Source: an uncultured Ruminococcus sp.
GTDB taxonomy: Bacteria; Bacillota; Clostridia; Oscillospirales; Ruminococcaceae
Direction of reading: 5' to 3'
DNA: 63,975 nucleotides
Assembly (NCBI GenBank): GCA_902762785.1
Contig: CACWPL010000014.1
Coordinates: 1 to 63,975, forward strand
Below the pieces are notes generated by a model. The model ran no database searches. It saw only the letters and a list, made by a program, of their open reading frames with translations, and was not told where the DNA came from. The translations under genes and the position numbers were made by a program. Every line of letters begins with the position of its first letter. Position 1 is the stretch's first letter. Positions 50,299 to 59,376 of the stretch are shown piece after piece.

Positions 50299-50399
50299 TA
50301 AACCATACCAAACAGATAGGCAAAATAAGAAACGAGCCTACTGACAAGACCAAAACGCCGCAGCGACGGCGTCACATCATACTTTAGGAGGATACGATC

Positions 50400-51689
50400 A
50401 TGGCAAACGAGAAGCTTCATTTTGAGACCCTTCAGCTCCATGTGGGACAGGAGCAGGCAGACCCGGCGACGGACGCACGCGCCGTGCCGATCTACGCGAC
50501 CACTTCCTATGTGTTCCGCGACAGCCAGCACGCCGCTGACCGCTTCGGTCTGCGCGACGCCGGCAACATCTACGGCCGCCTCACCAACTCCACACAGGAC
50601 GTGTTCGAGAAGCGCATCGCCGCGCTCGAGGGCGGCACCGGCGCACTGGCCGTCTCCTCCGGCGCAGCCGCCATCACCTACACCGTGCAGGCGCTGGCCA
50701 AGGCCGGCGAGAACATCGTCGCCGCGAAGACCATCTACGGCGGCACCTACAACCTCCTCGCCCACACCCTCCCGCTCTACGGCATCACCGCCAAGTTCGT
50801 CGATCCGCAGGACCTTGCCGCATTCGAGGCCGCCATCGACGAAAACACCAAGGCGCTCTACATCGAGACCCTCGGCAACCCGAACTCCAATGTCTCTGAC
50901 ATCGCCGCGATCGCGGACATCGCGCATCGCCACGGCATCCCGCTCGTCGTGGACTCCACCTTCGCGACGCCCTATCTGCTGCGTCCGCTCGAGCACGGCG
51001 CCGACATCGTGGTACACTCCGCGACCAAGTTCATCGGCGGCCACGGCACGGCCATCGGCGGCGTCATCATCGAGGGCGGCAGCTTCGATTGGAAGGCCTC
51101 CGGCCGCTATCCGTGGATCGCAGACCCGAACCCCAGCTACCACGGCATCTCCTTCGCAGACGCGGTCGGCCCTGTGGCGTTCGTGACCTACATCCGCGCG
51201 ATCCTGCTGCGTGACACCGGCGCGACCCTCTCGCCGTTCCATGCGTTCATCTTCCTCCAGGGCCTTGAGACGCTGTCGCTGCGTGTGGAGCGTCATGTCG
51301 AGAACGCGCTGAAGATCGTGGACTTCCTCGCGAAGCATCCGCAGGTCGAGGCCGTGCATCATCCGTCTTTGCCCACCGAGCCGACCCACGCCATCTATGA
51401 GAAGTATTTCCCGAACGGCGGCGGCAGCATCTTCACCTTCGAGGTGAAGGGCACCGAGGACGATGCCAAGAAGTTCATCGACAATTTGGACATCTTCTCC
51501 CTCCTCGCGAACGTGGCAGACGTGAAGTCGCTGGTGATCCATCCGGCGTCCACGACCCACAGCCAGCTCACCGAGGCGGAGCTCCTCGAGCAGGGCATCA
51601 AGCCCAACACCATCCGCCTGTCCATCGGCACCGAGCACATCGACGACCTGATCGCCGCGCTCGAGAAGGCGTTCGCCGCCATCCGCTGA
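50400..51689 (+). CDS. metY: O-acetylhomoserine sulfhydrylase (MetY)
   Basis: 429 aa. PLP enzyme of the Cys/Met metabolism group; Lys210 in [13 protein letters not shown] binds PLP. Length, an [16 protein letters not shown] start and the insert [24 protein letters not shown] mark MetY rather than MetB/MetC. It makes homocysteine from O-acetylhomoserine and a sulfur donor (sulfide, methanethiol, or a protein thiocarboxylate). AGGAGG precedes ATG 50400. A rhodanese-ThiF protein is encoded 75 bases downstream, which fits use of activated sulfur. Confidence 0.93.
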   Translation: MANEKLHFETLQLHVGQEQADPATDARAVPIYATTSYVFRDSQHAADRFGLRDAGNIYGRLTNSTQDVFEKRIAALEGGTGALAVSSGAAAITYTVQALAKAGENIVAAKTIYGGTYNLLAHTLPLYGITAKFVDPQDLAAFEAAIDENTKALYIETLGNPNSNVSDIAAIADIAHRHGIPLVVDSTFATPYLLRPLEHGADIVVHSATKFIGGHGTAIGGVIIEGGSFDWKASGRYPWIADPNPSYHGISFADAVGPVAFVTYIRAILLRDTGATLSPFHAFIFLQGLETLSLRVERHVENALKIVDFLAKHPQVEAVHHPSLPTEPTHAIYEKYFPNGGGSIFTFEVKGTEDDAKKFIDNLDIFSLLANVADVKSLVIHPASTTHSQLTEAELLEQGIKPNTIRLSIGTEHIDDLIAALEKAFAAIR

Positions 51690-51707
51690 TCGGTCTTTGT
51701 CCTCCGC

Positions 51708-51737
51708 GCCCCATCCTGATGCTCTACAGGATGGGGC
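51708..51737 (+). terminator. Hairpin between metY and the rhodanese-ThiF gene
   Basis: GCCCCATCCTG (51708-51718) pairs with CAGGATGGGGC (51727-51737). With no T-run it may only reduce readthrough. Confidence 0.5.
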
Positions 51738-51764
51738 ATCGTTATGAAGAGATGAGGTGATGAT

Positions 51765-52793
51765 ATGGATGATGCGATCGAGCTGTCGCTCGACGCGTTT
51801 CGGGAGCTCCCGAAGGACAGCTATCTGCTGATCGACATCCGCAATGAAGTGTCCTATCAGCTCGGACATATCGACGGCGCGGTCCCCTTCCACGACGCTG
51901 CCGCGCAGGCGGATGGCCGCATCCTGGTATTCTACTGTCAGTACGGCATCGAGAGCCTCAAGACCGCAGAGCGATCCCGAAGCCGCGGATCTCAGGCGTA
52001 TAGTCTCAAGGGAGGATATGCGGCATGGCTGCGGGCACAGCTCCGCGCCTTTGACAGGGAGGAATGGGAACGCTATGACAGGCAGATCATCCTCCCGCAG
52101 ATCGGCATGCGCGGGCAGGAGAAGCTGAAGGCTGCAGGCGTGCTCCTGATCGGTGCCGGCGGTCTGGGATGTCCGTGCGGGATGTATCTTGCCGCGGCCG
52201 GTGTGGGCAGGATCGGGATCATCGACCATGACGAGGTGAGCCTGTCCAACCTGAATCGCCAGGTCGCGCATCGTCAGTGCGGCATCAATAAGGCGATCTC
52301 GCTGAAAAACACGCTCGCCGGGATCAATGACAGGATCGAGGTGACAGCGTACCCCTATCGGTTCGGGGAAGAGGAGGCCGCCGCGCTGCTCGACAGCTAT
52401 GATCTTGTGATCGACTGCACCGACACCGCCGATACGAAGTTCATGGTGAATGACCTCTGTGTGCGCTATGACAAGCCCTACTGCTACGGCGGCGTGATCG
52501 GCTTTGAGGGGCAGGTGATGACGGTGATCCCCCACAAGACCGCGTGCCTGCGCTGTATCTTTGAAGCGCCGCCCACAGGCTGTGAGACCTGTGAGAGCCA
52601 CGGCATCATCGGCGCAGCGGCAGGCATCATCGGCTGTGTCCAGGCGCTCGAAGCGATCAAGTATCTCACCTCCCGGGACGAGCTCCTGACGGATCGGATG
52701 TTCATCTTCGATATGCTCACGATGACGACGAGGACGGTCAAGTTTGGCGGCATCCGGCCGGGGTGCCCTGTCTGTCATGCCGCGCAGATATAG
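51765..52793 (+). CDS. Rhodanese-ThiF/MoeB fusion (sulfur-carrier activating enzyme)
   Basis: 342 aa. The N-terminal rhodanese domain (about 1-95) has its persulfide Cys58 in VFYCQYGIES. The E1-like domain (about 100-342) shows YDRQIILPQIGMRGQEKL, the ATP loop LIGAGGLGCPCG (128-139), DHDEVSLSNLNRQ and two zinc pairs, Cys261/264 (CLRC) and Cys334/337 (CPVC). In eukaryotic and many bacterial fusions the rhodanese is C-terminal, so this order is reversed. Expected role: adenylate and thiolate the C-terminus of a ThiS/MoaD-like carrier. No such carrier gene is seen nearby. Placement after metY suggests sulfur supply for homocysteine. Confidence 0.87.
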   Translation: MDDAIELSLDAFRELPKDSYLLIDIRNEVSYQLGHIDGAVPFHDAAAQADGRILVFYCQYGIESLKTAERSRSRGSQAYSLKGGYAAWLRAQLRAFDREEWERYDRQIILPQIGMRGQEKLKAAGVLLIGAGGLGCPCGMYLAAAGVGRIGIIDHDEVSLSNLNRQVAHRQCGINKAISLKNTLAGINDRIEVTAYPYRFGEEEAAALLDSYDLVIDCTDTADTKFMVNDLCVRYDKPYCYGGVIGFEGQVMTVIPHKTACLRCIFEAPPTGCETCESHGIIGAAAGIIGCVQALEAIKYLTSRDELLTDRMFIFDMLTMTTRTVKFGGIRPGCPVCHAAQI

Positions 52794-52808
52794 ACATTGC
52801 CTATCACA

Positions 52809-52856
52809 AACGATCGAAAACAGGCATTTGACAAATACCTGTTTTTGTGTTATTCT
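52809..52856 (+). promoter_or_regulatory. Promoter with strong operator before the oxidoreductase operon
   Basis: TTGACA (52828-52833), 17 bp, TATTCT (52851-52856). AAAACAGGCATTTG (52817-52830) and CAAATACCTGTTTT (52832-52845) are inverted repeats with one mismatch, covering the -35. AACGATCGAA (52809-52818) ends 9 bases before the -35. Confidence 0.75.
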
Positions 52857-52893
52857 AAATCATACTGATACTATCGGATATGGAGGGATAGAG

Positions 52894-53409
52894 ATGAAAG
52901 AGATCCTATGGCTCGGGCGCGGCGGACAAGGCGCGTTCACAGCCGCAAAGCTCCTTGGCGCTGCATATGCGGCAAAAGGCGAGGTCGCCTATTCGCTGGC
53001 GTTCCCGTCCTTTGGGCCGGAGCGCAGAGGGGCGCCGGTGAGGGCCTTCACCAAGCTCGACAGCAAGCCGATCCTCGACCGCAGCGAGACGGTGCTGGCG
53101 GACTATATCGTGATCCTGGACGAGACGCTGTATGCACCGTCCCTGCAGGACGGGCTGAAACAAGGCGGCAAGATCATCGTCAATACGAAAAAAGAGGGAC
53201 CCGACTGGACGGCGTTCGACGGCGACGCGATCGCAAAGGAGCTGCGTCTGCCTGTCGTCAATACCGTGATGCTGGGGGCGCTGTCCGGCGTGTCGGATGT
53301 GGTCGGCATCAAAGATCTGGAGGCCGCCATCGACGCCCATCTGGCGCCGAGGATCCGGGAAAAGAACCGTCTTGCCATTGCAAGAGCGATCGAGGAGGTG
53401 CGCCGATGA
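52894..53409 (+). CDS. 2-oxoacid:ferredoxin oxidoreductase, gamma subunit
   Basis: 171 aa. Catalytic-domain gamma subunit of the pyruvate/ketoisovalerate oxidoreductase family: WLGRGGQGAFTAAKLLGAA (CoA-side loop), AFPSFGPERRGAPVRAF and NTVMLGALSG. ATG 52894 lies behind GGAGGGATA. First gene of a six-gene operon with 4-base ATGA overlaps at most junctions. The complex converts a 2-oxoacid plus CoA to acyl-CoA, CO2 and reduced ferredoxin. Confidence 0.9.
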   Translation: MKEILWLGRGGQGAFTAAKLLGAAYAAKGEVAYSLAFPSFGPERRGAPVRAFTKLDSKPILDRSETVLADYIVILDETLYAPSLQDGLKQGGKIIVNTKKEGPDWTAFDGDAIAKELRLPVVNTVMLGALSGVSDVVGIKDLEAAIDAHLAPRIREKNRLAIARAIEEVRR

Positions 53410-53699
53410 GACCCTATCTGCGAGAAAAAACGAGCTTCGGCTTCGCGGACGTCCCCGAAGCGACGTGCTATGAGGCGGGCTATCTCGTCACGAAGAATGC
53501 CGGATGGCGGAGCATCCGCCCGGTGATCGACGCCCAGAGATGCGTGGGATGCTATCAGTGCTACCTGTACTGCCCGGACGGCGTCATCCGCATCGAGGAC
53601 GGCAAGGCAGTCGTGGATCTCGACTTCTGCAAGGGGTGCGGGATCTGCCAGAAAACGTGCAGGATCGGCGCGATCGAAATGGAGGCGGAGCGAAAATGA
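53406..53699 (+). CDS. 2-oxoacid:ferredoxin oxidoreductase, delta (ferredoxin) subunit
   Basis: 97 aa. Two 4Fe-4S motifs, CVGCYQCYLYC (about 48-58) and CKGCGICQKTC (about 77-87), pass electrons from the TPP site to ferredoxin. The ATG overlaps the gamma stop, and the stop overlaps the alpha ATG, indicating translational coupling. The gamma-delta-alpha-beta order is typical of four-subunit POR/VOR enzymes. Confidence 0.92.
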   Translation: MRPYLREKTSFGFADVPEATCYEAGYLVTKNAGWRSIRPVIDAQRCVGCYQCYLYCPDGVIRIEDGKAVVDLDFCKGCGICQKTCRIGAIEMEAERK

Positions 53700-54856
53700 A
53701 GCAGTATCTATCCGGAGATGAGGCGTTCGCCGCAGGCATCCGTCTGGCACGCCCGGAGGTCATCTCGGCCTACCCCATCACACCGCAGACGATCGTCGTC
53801 GAGCGTCTGTCCGACATGGTGGAGGACGGCAGTCTGGATGCGGAGTTCATCCACGTCGAATCCGAGCATTCCGCGCTGTCCTGCGCGATCGGCGCCTCGG
53901 CGGCGGGCGTGCGGACGTTCACCGCGACCTCCTCGCAGGGGCTCTTGTACATGGCGGAGGGACTGGTCTATGCGTCCGGCGGACGTTTCCCGATCGTAAT
54001 GATGAACGCGAACCGCTCGACCGCGCTCCCGTGGAACATCTACGGCGACCAGCGCGATTCCCTCGCGCTCCTCGACACGGGATGGATCCAGGCATATGCG
54101 CAGGATGCACAGGAGGCGCTGGACCTTGCGCTCATGAGCTACTATATCGCAGAGAAGGAGGACGTATCGACGCCATTCATGGTGAATCTGGACGGCTTCA
54201 TCCTGACCCATACCTATGAGGAGGTGGATGTGCCGGAGCAGGCGGATGCGGACGCGTTCCTCCCGCGCTACGAGACGGAGAACTGCTTTGACCTCGAGCA
54301 TCCGAAGAATATGGCGTTCTCCGCAGGTCCCGACACCAATTACATCTTCAAGTACAAGGAGCACGCCGCGCTGCTCCGCGCTGTCCCGGCGATATACGAG
54401 GCCGAGGCGCGGTTCGCGAAGATCTTTGGGCGGAGATATACCGGCCTGATCGAGACCTACAGGACCGAGGACGCCGATCAGATCCTCATCACGCTCGGCA
54501 CGATCGCGGGGCTGTCCCGCGAGATCGCAGACGAGCTCCGCGCCCAGGGCAAGAAGGTCGGCGTGGTCAGGATCCGCTATATGCGGCCGTTCCCGACGCA
54601 GGAGATCGCGGACGCTGTCAAGGGCGCGAAGGCCGTCGCCGTCCTCGAGAAGGACATCTCGTTCGGTGCGGCGGGCACGGTCTTCACGAACGTGACGAGC
54701 GCCCTGCAAGCTGCCGGGATCGGCATCCCTGCGTACAACTTCATCGGCGGGCTCGGCGGCAGGAACATCTCGCATAAGGACATCGAGCAGATCTTTGCGC
54801 TGACCGAACGCGGGACTGAACGCGTGACATTCATCGGACTGGAGGGAGAGCGATGA
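53696..54856 (+). CDS. 2-oxoacid:ferredoxin oxidoreductase, alpha subunit
   Basis: 386 aa. Pyrimidine-binding (Pyr) TPP domain: AYPITPQTIVVERL, FIHVESEHSALSCAIGASAAG (conserved Glu for TPP activation), SSQGLLYMAEGLVYASGG, and a C-terminal domain (VVRIRYMRPFPTQEIADA). Overlaps neighbours by ATGA on both sides. Sequence alone does not separate pyruvate, 2-oxobutyrate or branched/aromatic substrates. Confidence 0.92.
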   Translation: MKQYLSGDEAFAAGIRLARPEVISAYPITPQTIVVERLSDMVEDGSLDAEFIHVESEHSALSCAIGASAAGVRTFTATSSQGLLYMAEGLVYASGGRFPIVMMNANRSTALPWNIYGDQRDSLALLDTGWIQAYAQDAQEALDLALMSYYIAEKEDVSTPFMVNLDGFILTHTYEEVDVPEQADADAFLPRYETENCFDLEHPKNMAFSAGPDTNYIFKYKEHAALLRAVPAIYEAEARFAKIFGRRYTGLIETYRTEDADQILITLGTIAGLSREIADELRAQGKKVGVVRIRYMRPFPTQEIADAVKGAKAVAVLEKDISFGAAGTVFTNVTSALQAAGIGIPAYNFIGGLGGRNISHKDIEQIFALTERGTERVTFIGLEGER

Positions 54857-55749
54857 GCGTGGATGTGAGAAAGCTGGACACGAACGAGTATTTTTACGGG
54901 CACAAGGCTTGCGCCGGATGCGGCGGCTCTCTTGCCGTCCGTGCGGCACTGAAGGTGCTTGGGGAGAGGGCGGTCGCCGTCCTTCCGGCAGGCTGTATGT
55001 CGGCGGTCGGATTCAATTTCCCGCAGCTCTGCTTTGCGAACAACGCCATCATCTCGATGTTCGCAGGCACAGCGTCGATGCTCACGGGCGTCGAGGCGGG
55101 CCTGCGCAGACGGGGCATCACCGACTTCCATGCGGTGGGCTTTGCCGGTGACGGCGGTACGGCAGACATCGGGATCCAGGCGCTGTCCGGCGCGATCGAC
55201 CGGGGAGATGACATCCTCTATATCTGCTACGATAACGAGGCCTATATGAACACCGGCATCCAGAAGTCGGGACTGACGCCGTTCGGCGCCAAGACGACGA
55301 CGACCCCGGCAGGCGCGAATATCCACGGCAATCTGCGCCCGAAGAAAAACCTCTTCGAGATCGTCGCAGCGCACGACATCCCCTATGCGGCGACCGCGAC
55401 GGTCGGCTATCTGCCGGACTTCCTGAATAAGGTCGAGAAGGCGAGCCACATCAAGGGGACGCGGTTCATCCACGTCATCGCACCCTGTCCGACCGGCTGG
55501 GGGATCCCGGTGAGCGATACGGTCGAGGCGGCGCGGGAGATCGCAGACTGCGGTCTGTGGTACCTTGCCGAGTACGAGAACGGCGAATTCACGTTAAATC
55601 GAGACCCGAAGCAGTTCACGAGCGTGGAGGCCTACCTGAAGCGTCAGGCACGTTTCAAGCACTTGACAGATGACGACATCCGTGTTATCATAGATTCCAG
55701 AGACAAAAAGTGGGCGAAGATCCGCCAAAACTGGAAAACGAAGGAGTAA
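54853..55749 (+). CDS. 2-oxoacid:ferredoxin oxidoreductase, beta subunit
   Basis: 298 aa. TPP pyrophosphate-binding subunit with ACAGCGGSLAVRAALK, GDGGTADIGIQALSGAIDRG (TPP motif start GDG) and YDNEAYMNTGIQKSG. HVIAPCPTGWG is a conserved loop. The start overlaps the alpha stop. The aminotransferase gene starts 5 bases after its stop. Confidence 0.92.
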   Translation: MSVDVRKLDTNEYFYGHKACAGCGGSLAVRAALKVLGERAVAVLPAGCMSAVGFNFPQLCFANNAIISMFAGTASMLTGVEAGLRRRGITDFHAVGFAGDGGTADIGIQALSGAIDRGDDILYICYDNEAYMNTGIQKSGLTPFGAKTTTTPAGANIHGNLRPKKNLFEIVAAHDIPYAATATVGYLPDFLNKVEKASHIKGTRFIHVIAPCPTGWGIPVSDTVEAAREIADCGLWYLAEYENGEFTLNRDPKQFTSVEAYLKRQARFKHLTDDDIRVIIDSRDKKWAKIRQNWKTKE

Positions 55750-55754
55750 GACAT

Positions 55755-56924
55755 ATGCCAGCATTATCGCAAAAGACCGCAGGGTTCACCGATTCCGTCA
55801 TCCGCAGGATGACGCGCATCTCCGCGCAGTACGGCGCCGTCAACCTATCACAGGGCTTCCCGGACTTTGATCCGCCGCGCGAGATCCTCGACCGCCTCGC
55901 GGAGGTGTCGAAGGAGGACTTCCACCAGTATTCGATCACATGGGGCGCGCAAAATTTCCGTGAGGCGCTCGCGCGGAAGCACGAGCATTTCTCCGGCCAG
56001 AGGATCGACCCGAATTCCCAGATCTGCGTCACCTGCGGCAGTACCGAGGCGATGATGGCCTCCTTGATGTCGGTCGTCGATCCTGGCGATAAGGTCATCG
56101 TCTTCTCGCCGTTCTATGAGAATTACGGCGCGGACACGATCCTGTCCAATGCATCGCCGATCTATGTGCCGCTCGTCCCGCCGACCTATGATTTCGACCC
56201 GGAGGTGCTGGAGGATGCGTTCCGGCAGCATCCCAAGGCGATCATCGTCTGCGACCCCTCCAATCCCTGCGGCAAGGTGTTCACCCGGGAGGAGCTGCAG
56301 ATCATCGCAGATCTCGCGATCAAGTACGACGCGTTCGTCATCACGGACGAGGTCTATGAGCACATCCTCTATGCGCCGCACAAGCACACGCACATCTCCG
56401 CGCTCCCCGGCATGGCAGAGCGCACGATCGTGTGCAGCTCGCTCTCCAAGACCTATTCCATCACAGGATGGCGGCTCGGTTACGTCATCTCCTCGCCGGA
56501 GATCATCGAAACGGTGAAAAAGGTGCATGACTTCCTGACCGTCGGCGCGGCACATCCGCTGCAGGAGGCGGCTGTCGTCGGGCTGAATTTCCCGGATTCG
56601 TATTATCAGGCATTGCAGGCGAAGTATACCCATATGCGGCAGCTCTTCCTCGATGGGCTCGACCGCATCGGTATCCCGCACAATGTCCCGGAGGGCGCGT
56701 ATTTCATCATGCTGGACATCTCGGAGTTCGGCTACGAGGACGATCTGCGATTCTGTGAGGATCTCGCACGGCTGGTCGGCGTGGGCGCCGTCCCGGGGTC
56801 GAGCTTCTTCAGGGAGCCGGAGAATCGCTATATCCGCTTCCATTTTGCCAAGAAGGACGAGACACTGAACGAAGCCCTCACGCGTCTGAACGACATCCGC
56901 AGGAAGATGCCGTACCAAAAATGA
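55755..56924 (+). CDS. Class I PLP aminotransferase (methionine/aromatic type)
   Basis: 389 aa, from ATG 55755 behind AAGGAG. PLP Lys in VCSSLSKTYSITGWRLGY (about 237), with CDPSNPCGKVF, VITDEVYEHI and RIRFHF-like RYIRFHFAKK at the end. It resembles the YbdL/KAT group that transaminates methionine, aromatic amino acids or glutamine. Being coupled to a 2-oxoacid oxidoreductase, it probably supplies the 2-oxoacid by deaminating an amino acid, or the reverse for amino-acid synthesis. The stop overlaps the amidohydrolase ATG. Confidence 0.88.
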   Translation: MPALSQKTAGFTDSVIRRMTRISAQYGAVNLSQGFPDFDPPREILDRLAEVSKEDFHQYSITWGAQNFREALARKHEHFSGQRIDPNSQICVTCGSTEAMMASLMSVVDPGDKVIVFSPFYENYGADTILSNASPIYVPLVPPTYDFDPEVLEDAFRQHPKAIIVCDPSNPCGKVFTREELQIIADLAIKYDAFVITDEVYEHILYAPHKHTHISALPGMAERTIVCSSLSKTYSITGWRLGYVISSPEIIETVKKVHDFLTVGAAHPLQEAAVVGLNFPDSYYQALQAKYTHMRQLFLDGLDRIGIPHNVPEGAYFIMLDISEFGYEDDLRFCEDLARLVGVGAVPGSSFFREPENRYIRFHFAKKDETLNEALTRLNDIRRKMPYQK

Positions 56925-57751
56925 GCGATCTGATCCCCATCATCGACGCGCACTGCCATGTCTTCCCCGACCCGATCGCGGAGAAGTCGAAGCAGGCCGT
57001 CTCTGACTTCTATGATCTCCCGATGTACACCGCAGGAACGGTACAGAATCTGAAAAAAGAGCGAGAACGCGTCATCTCTGTCGGCGGGACAGGGTACCAG
57101 ATCACCCGGCAGCTCATCTGTGCGCCTGCCGTCACCCCGAAGCAGACCGCGAGCATCAATGCCTTTATCGCGCAGCTCGTGCAGGAGGATGCGGCGTTCA
57201 TCGGCTTTGGCACGCTGCATCCGCGCGATCATGACCGCCTCGAGATCCTGCAGAGCCTCCGGCAGCATGGACTGGTCGGCCTCAAGCTGCACTCCGACCT
57301 CCAGCGCTTCGACATCGACGATCCGGAGATGGACCCGGTCTACGCCGAAGCAGAAAGACTCGGCATCCCGGTCCTGTTCCACATGGGCGACCGTAAGCTG
57401 GACTTCTCCCACCCGCGCAGAGCACGCGCGGTCCTCGAGCGGTTCCCGCATCTGATCGTGACCGCTGCACACATGGGCGGGTATTCGCACTGGGACGAGG
57501 CATTCGACGTCCTAACGCCGTCTGAGCGCCTGTATTTCGACATCTCGAGCACGCTCCAATTCATCGACGGCAGTCTCCTCCGGCGATTTTTGGACAAATT
57601 CGGCGAGACGCAGTTCTTCTTTGGCAGCGACATGCCGATGTGGGATCCGGCAAAGGAGCTGGAGCGGCTCTTGTCGTTCGGTCTCCCGGAGCATACCCTG
57701 CAAAACATCCTGCATGATAATTTTATGCGATATATCGAGGAGATAGTCTGA
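56921..57751 (+). CDS. Amidohydrolase-2 family metal-dependent hydrolase
   Basis: 276 aa. TIM-barrel with the metal motif DAHCHVFPDPIAEKS (about 9-23), VGLKLHSDLQRFDIDDP (about 120-136), VTAAHMGGYSHWDEA and FFFGSDMPMWDP (Asp near the end). Members are hydrolases or metal-dependent decarboxylases (ACMSD, resorcylate type). Last gene of the oxidoreductase operon by ATGA overlap. Its substrate is presumably tied to the 2-oxoacid pathway, but I cannot say how. Confidence 0.82.
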   Translation: MSDLIPIIDAHCHVFPDPIAEKSKQAVSDFYDLPMYTAGTVQNLKKERERVISVGGTGYQITRQLICAPAVTPKQTASINAFIAQLVQEDAAFIGFGTLHPRDHDRLEILQSLRQHGLVGLKLHSDLQRFDIDDPEMDPVYAEAERLGIPVLFHMGDRKLDFSHPRRARAVLERFPHLIVTAAHMGGYSHWDEAFDVLTPSERLYFDISSTLQFIDGSLLRRFLDKFGETQFFFGSDMPMWDPAKELERLLSFGLPEHTLQNILHDNFMRYIEEIV

Positions 57752-57824
57752 TATACGTCATGCTGCCGCGCTCGACAAAACAGTATGGCCTCAGGAGGCC
57801 GTACTGTGCGCGCGCCCTCCCCTG

Positions 57825-57853
57825 CCCCCTCTCCCATGCGGAGAGGGGGTTTT
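57825..57853 (+). terminator. Terminator of the oxidoreductase operon
   Basis: CCCCCTCTCC (57825-57834) pairs with GGAGAGGGGG (57840-57849), then TTTT. A second hairpin (ACAGTA..TACTGT with GGCCT/AGGCC) lies at about 57780-57807. Confidence 0.8.
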
Positions 57854-57937
57854 CTTGCGCGAGGGATCGACAGCGCGCTTATAGATGGATCGGTCTCTTA
57901 TTGAAAAAATCGATAGCTCGTTATCTACTTTACATAC

Positions 57938-57966
57938 TTGACAAATAGGGATAGTAGGCGTATAAT
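57938..57966 (+). promoter_or_regulatory. Perfect consensus promoter of the PaaK-Mcc operon
   Basis: TTGACA (57938-57943), 17 bp, TATAAT (57961-57966), about 58 bases of leader before ATG 58025. Confidence 0.9.
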
Positions 57967-58024
57967 AGATACATACACAGACGAGATATCCTCGAGACTG
58001 CGATATATTATGGAGGTAAGGATT

Positions 58025-59374
58025 ATGAGCAGCACAAAAACATGGACAGAACGCAAATACTGGAACGAGGCACTTGAAACGATGCCGCGCGAGGAGCTGG
58101 AGAAGTTCCAGCTCGAGAAGCTGAAGGAGATCGTTCGCCACGCCTACGACAACGCGCCCTACTACAAGAGGACCTGGGATGAGGCCGGCGTCTCTCCCGA
58201 TGACATCCATTCGCTGAAGGACATCGAGCGCTTCCCGTTCATCAATAAGATCACCCAGCGTGAGACGCAGGGCGTGGGCAGCTTCCTCGGTGAGCTGGCA
58301 GCCGTCCCGGAGGAGGAGGTCGTCTTCATCTCCACGTCCTCCGGCTCGACCGGTGTGCCGACCATGAGCCCGTTCACCAAGGCAGATTTTGACGCCTTCC
58401 AGGAGACGGAATCCCGCTGGTTCTGGCAGATCGGCATGAGACCGAACGACCGCTATGTCCACGCGCTGAACTTCTCGCTCTATGTCGGCGGCCCCGATGT
58501 CATCGGCGCACAGAATCTCGGCGCGCTCTGCATCTGGGGCGGCACGCTCCCCTCGGAGCGCCTGCTGTATGTGCTGAAGACCTATCAGCCGACCGTGATC
58601 TGGACGTCCCCGTCCTATGCATGGCAGCTCGGCGAGAAGGCGAAGAAAGCCGGCATCGACCCCAAGACCGACCTTTCCATCAAGAAGATCATCGTTGCCG
58701 GTGAGCTGGGCGGCTCCATCCCGGCGACCCGCAAGGCGATCGAGGATCTCTGGGGCGCGGAGCTCTACGATTTCTACGGTCTTTCCGACATCTTCGGCGC
58801 CTGCGCCGCACACTGCGAATACCATGACGGCCTGCATATCGCGGAGGACCACATCCTCGTCGAGACAGTAGACATCCACACCGGCGAGATCCTCCCGCCC
58901 GGCAGCGTCGGTGAGCTGGTCTACACGACCCTCCAGAAGAAGGCGCGCCCGCTCATCCGCTTCCGTACCGGCGACATCGGCTACATCGACCAGACGCCCT
59001 GCAAGTGCGGCCGCACGCATGGCAGGATCCACATCAACGGACGCAAGGACGATATGTTCATCGTTTCGGCAGTCAATGTGTTCCCGTCGGACATCGAGGC
59101 GGTCGTACACGATCTCGACGGCATCACGGGCGAGTATCTGATCCGCATCTTCGAGGAGAACTTCACCTGCCGCTATGCGGTCGAGGTCGAGAAGAACGCC
59201 GATAACACGAAGTCGGATGACGAGGTCGCTGCGGAGCTGTCCGCTGCGCTCAAGGCGCGCATCGGTGTCAAGCCGGCACGCGTAACGATCCACCCGGACG
59301 GCGGTCTCGACACGCGGAGCGAGCACAAGTCCAAGCGCATCATCGACGAGCGTGTCTCTGACTATTCGATCTGA
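58025..59374 (+). CDS. PaaK-like acyl-CoA ligase (adenylate-forming)
   Basis: 449 aa, from ATG 58025 behind GGAGGTAAGGATT. Adenylation motif ISTSSGSTGVPTMSP (about 96-110), YGLSDIFGACAAHC (about 241-254), FRTGDIGYID (about 309-318), zinc-like CKCGRTHGRI, and the C-terminal lysine region EHKSKRIIDERV. PaaK family enzymes link arylacetates, or other short acids, to CoA. With the oxidoreductase next door, it may interconvert the same acyl-CoA and acid. First gene of a four-gene operon with a methyltransferase and MccB-MccA. Confidence 0.88.
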   Translation: MSSTKTWTERKYWNEALETMPREELEKFQLEKLKEIVRHAYDNAPYYKRTWDEAGVSPDDIHSLKDIERFPFINKITQRETQGVGSFLGELAAVPEEEVVFISTSSGSTGVPTMSPFTKADFDAFQETESRWFWQIGMRPNDRYVHALNFSLYVGGPDVIGAQNLGALCIWGGTLPSERLLYVLKTYQPTVIWTSPSYAWQLGEKAKKAGIDPKTDLSIKKIIVAGELGGSIPATRKAIEDLWGAELYDFYGLSDIFGACAAHCEYHDGLHIAEDHILVETVDIHTGEILPPGSVGELVYTTLQKKARPLIRFRTGDIGYIDQTPCKCGRTHGRIHINGRKDDMFIVSAVNVFPSDIEAVVHDLDGITGEYLIRIFEENFTCRYAVEVEKNADNTKSDDEVAAELSAALKARIGVKPARVTIHPDGGLDTRSEHKSKRIIDERVSDYSI

Positions 59375-59376
59375 GC

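Noticed and set aside
50299-50399. Possible SAM or T-box riboswitch before metY
   Set aside because: About 100 nt of leader with only a small GC hairpin; no S-box core or T-box sequence seen.
50298-52778. An 826-codon minus-strand frame opposite metY and the ThiF-like gene
   Set aside because: It covers two well-supported genes and a promoter, and has antisense-type composition.
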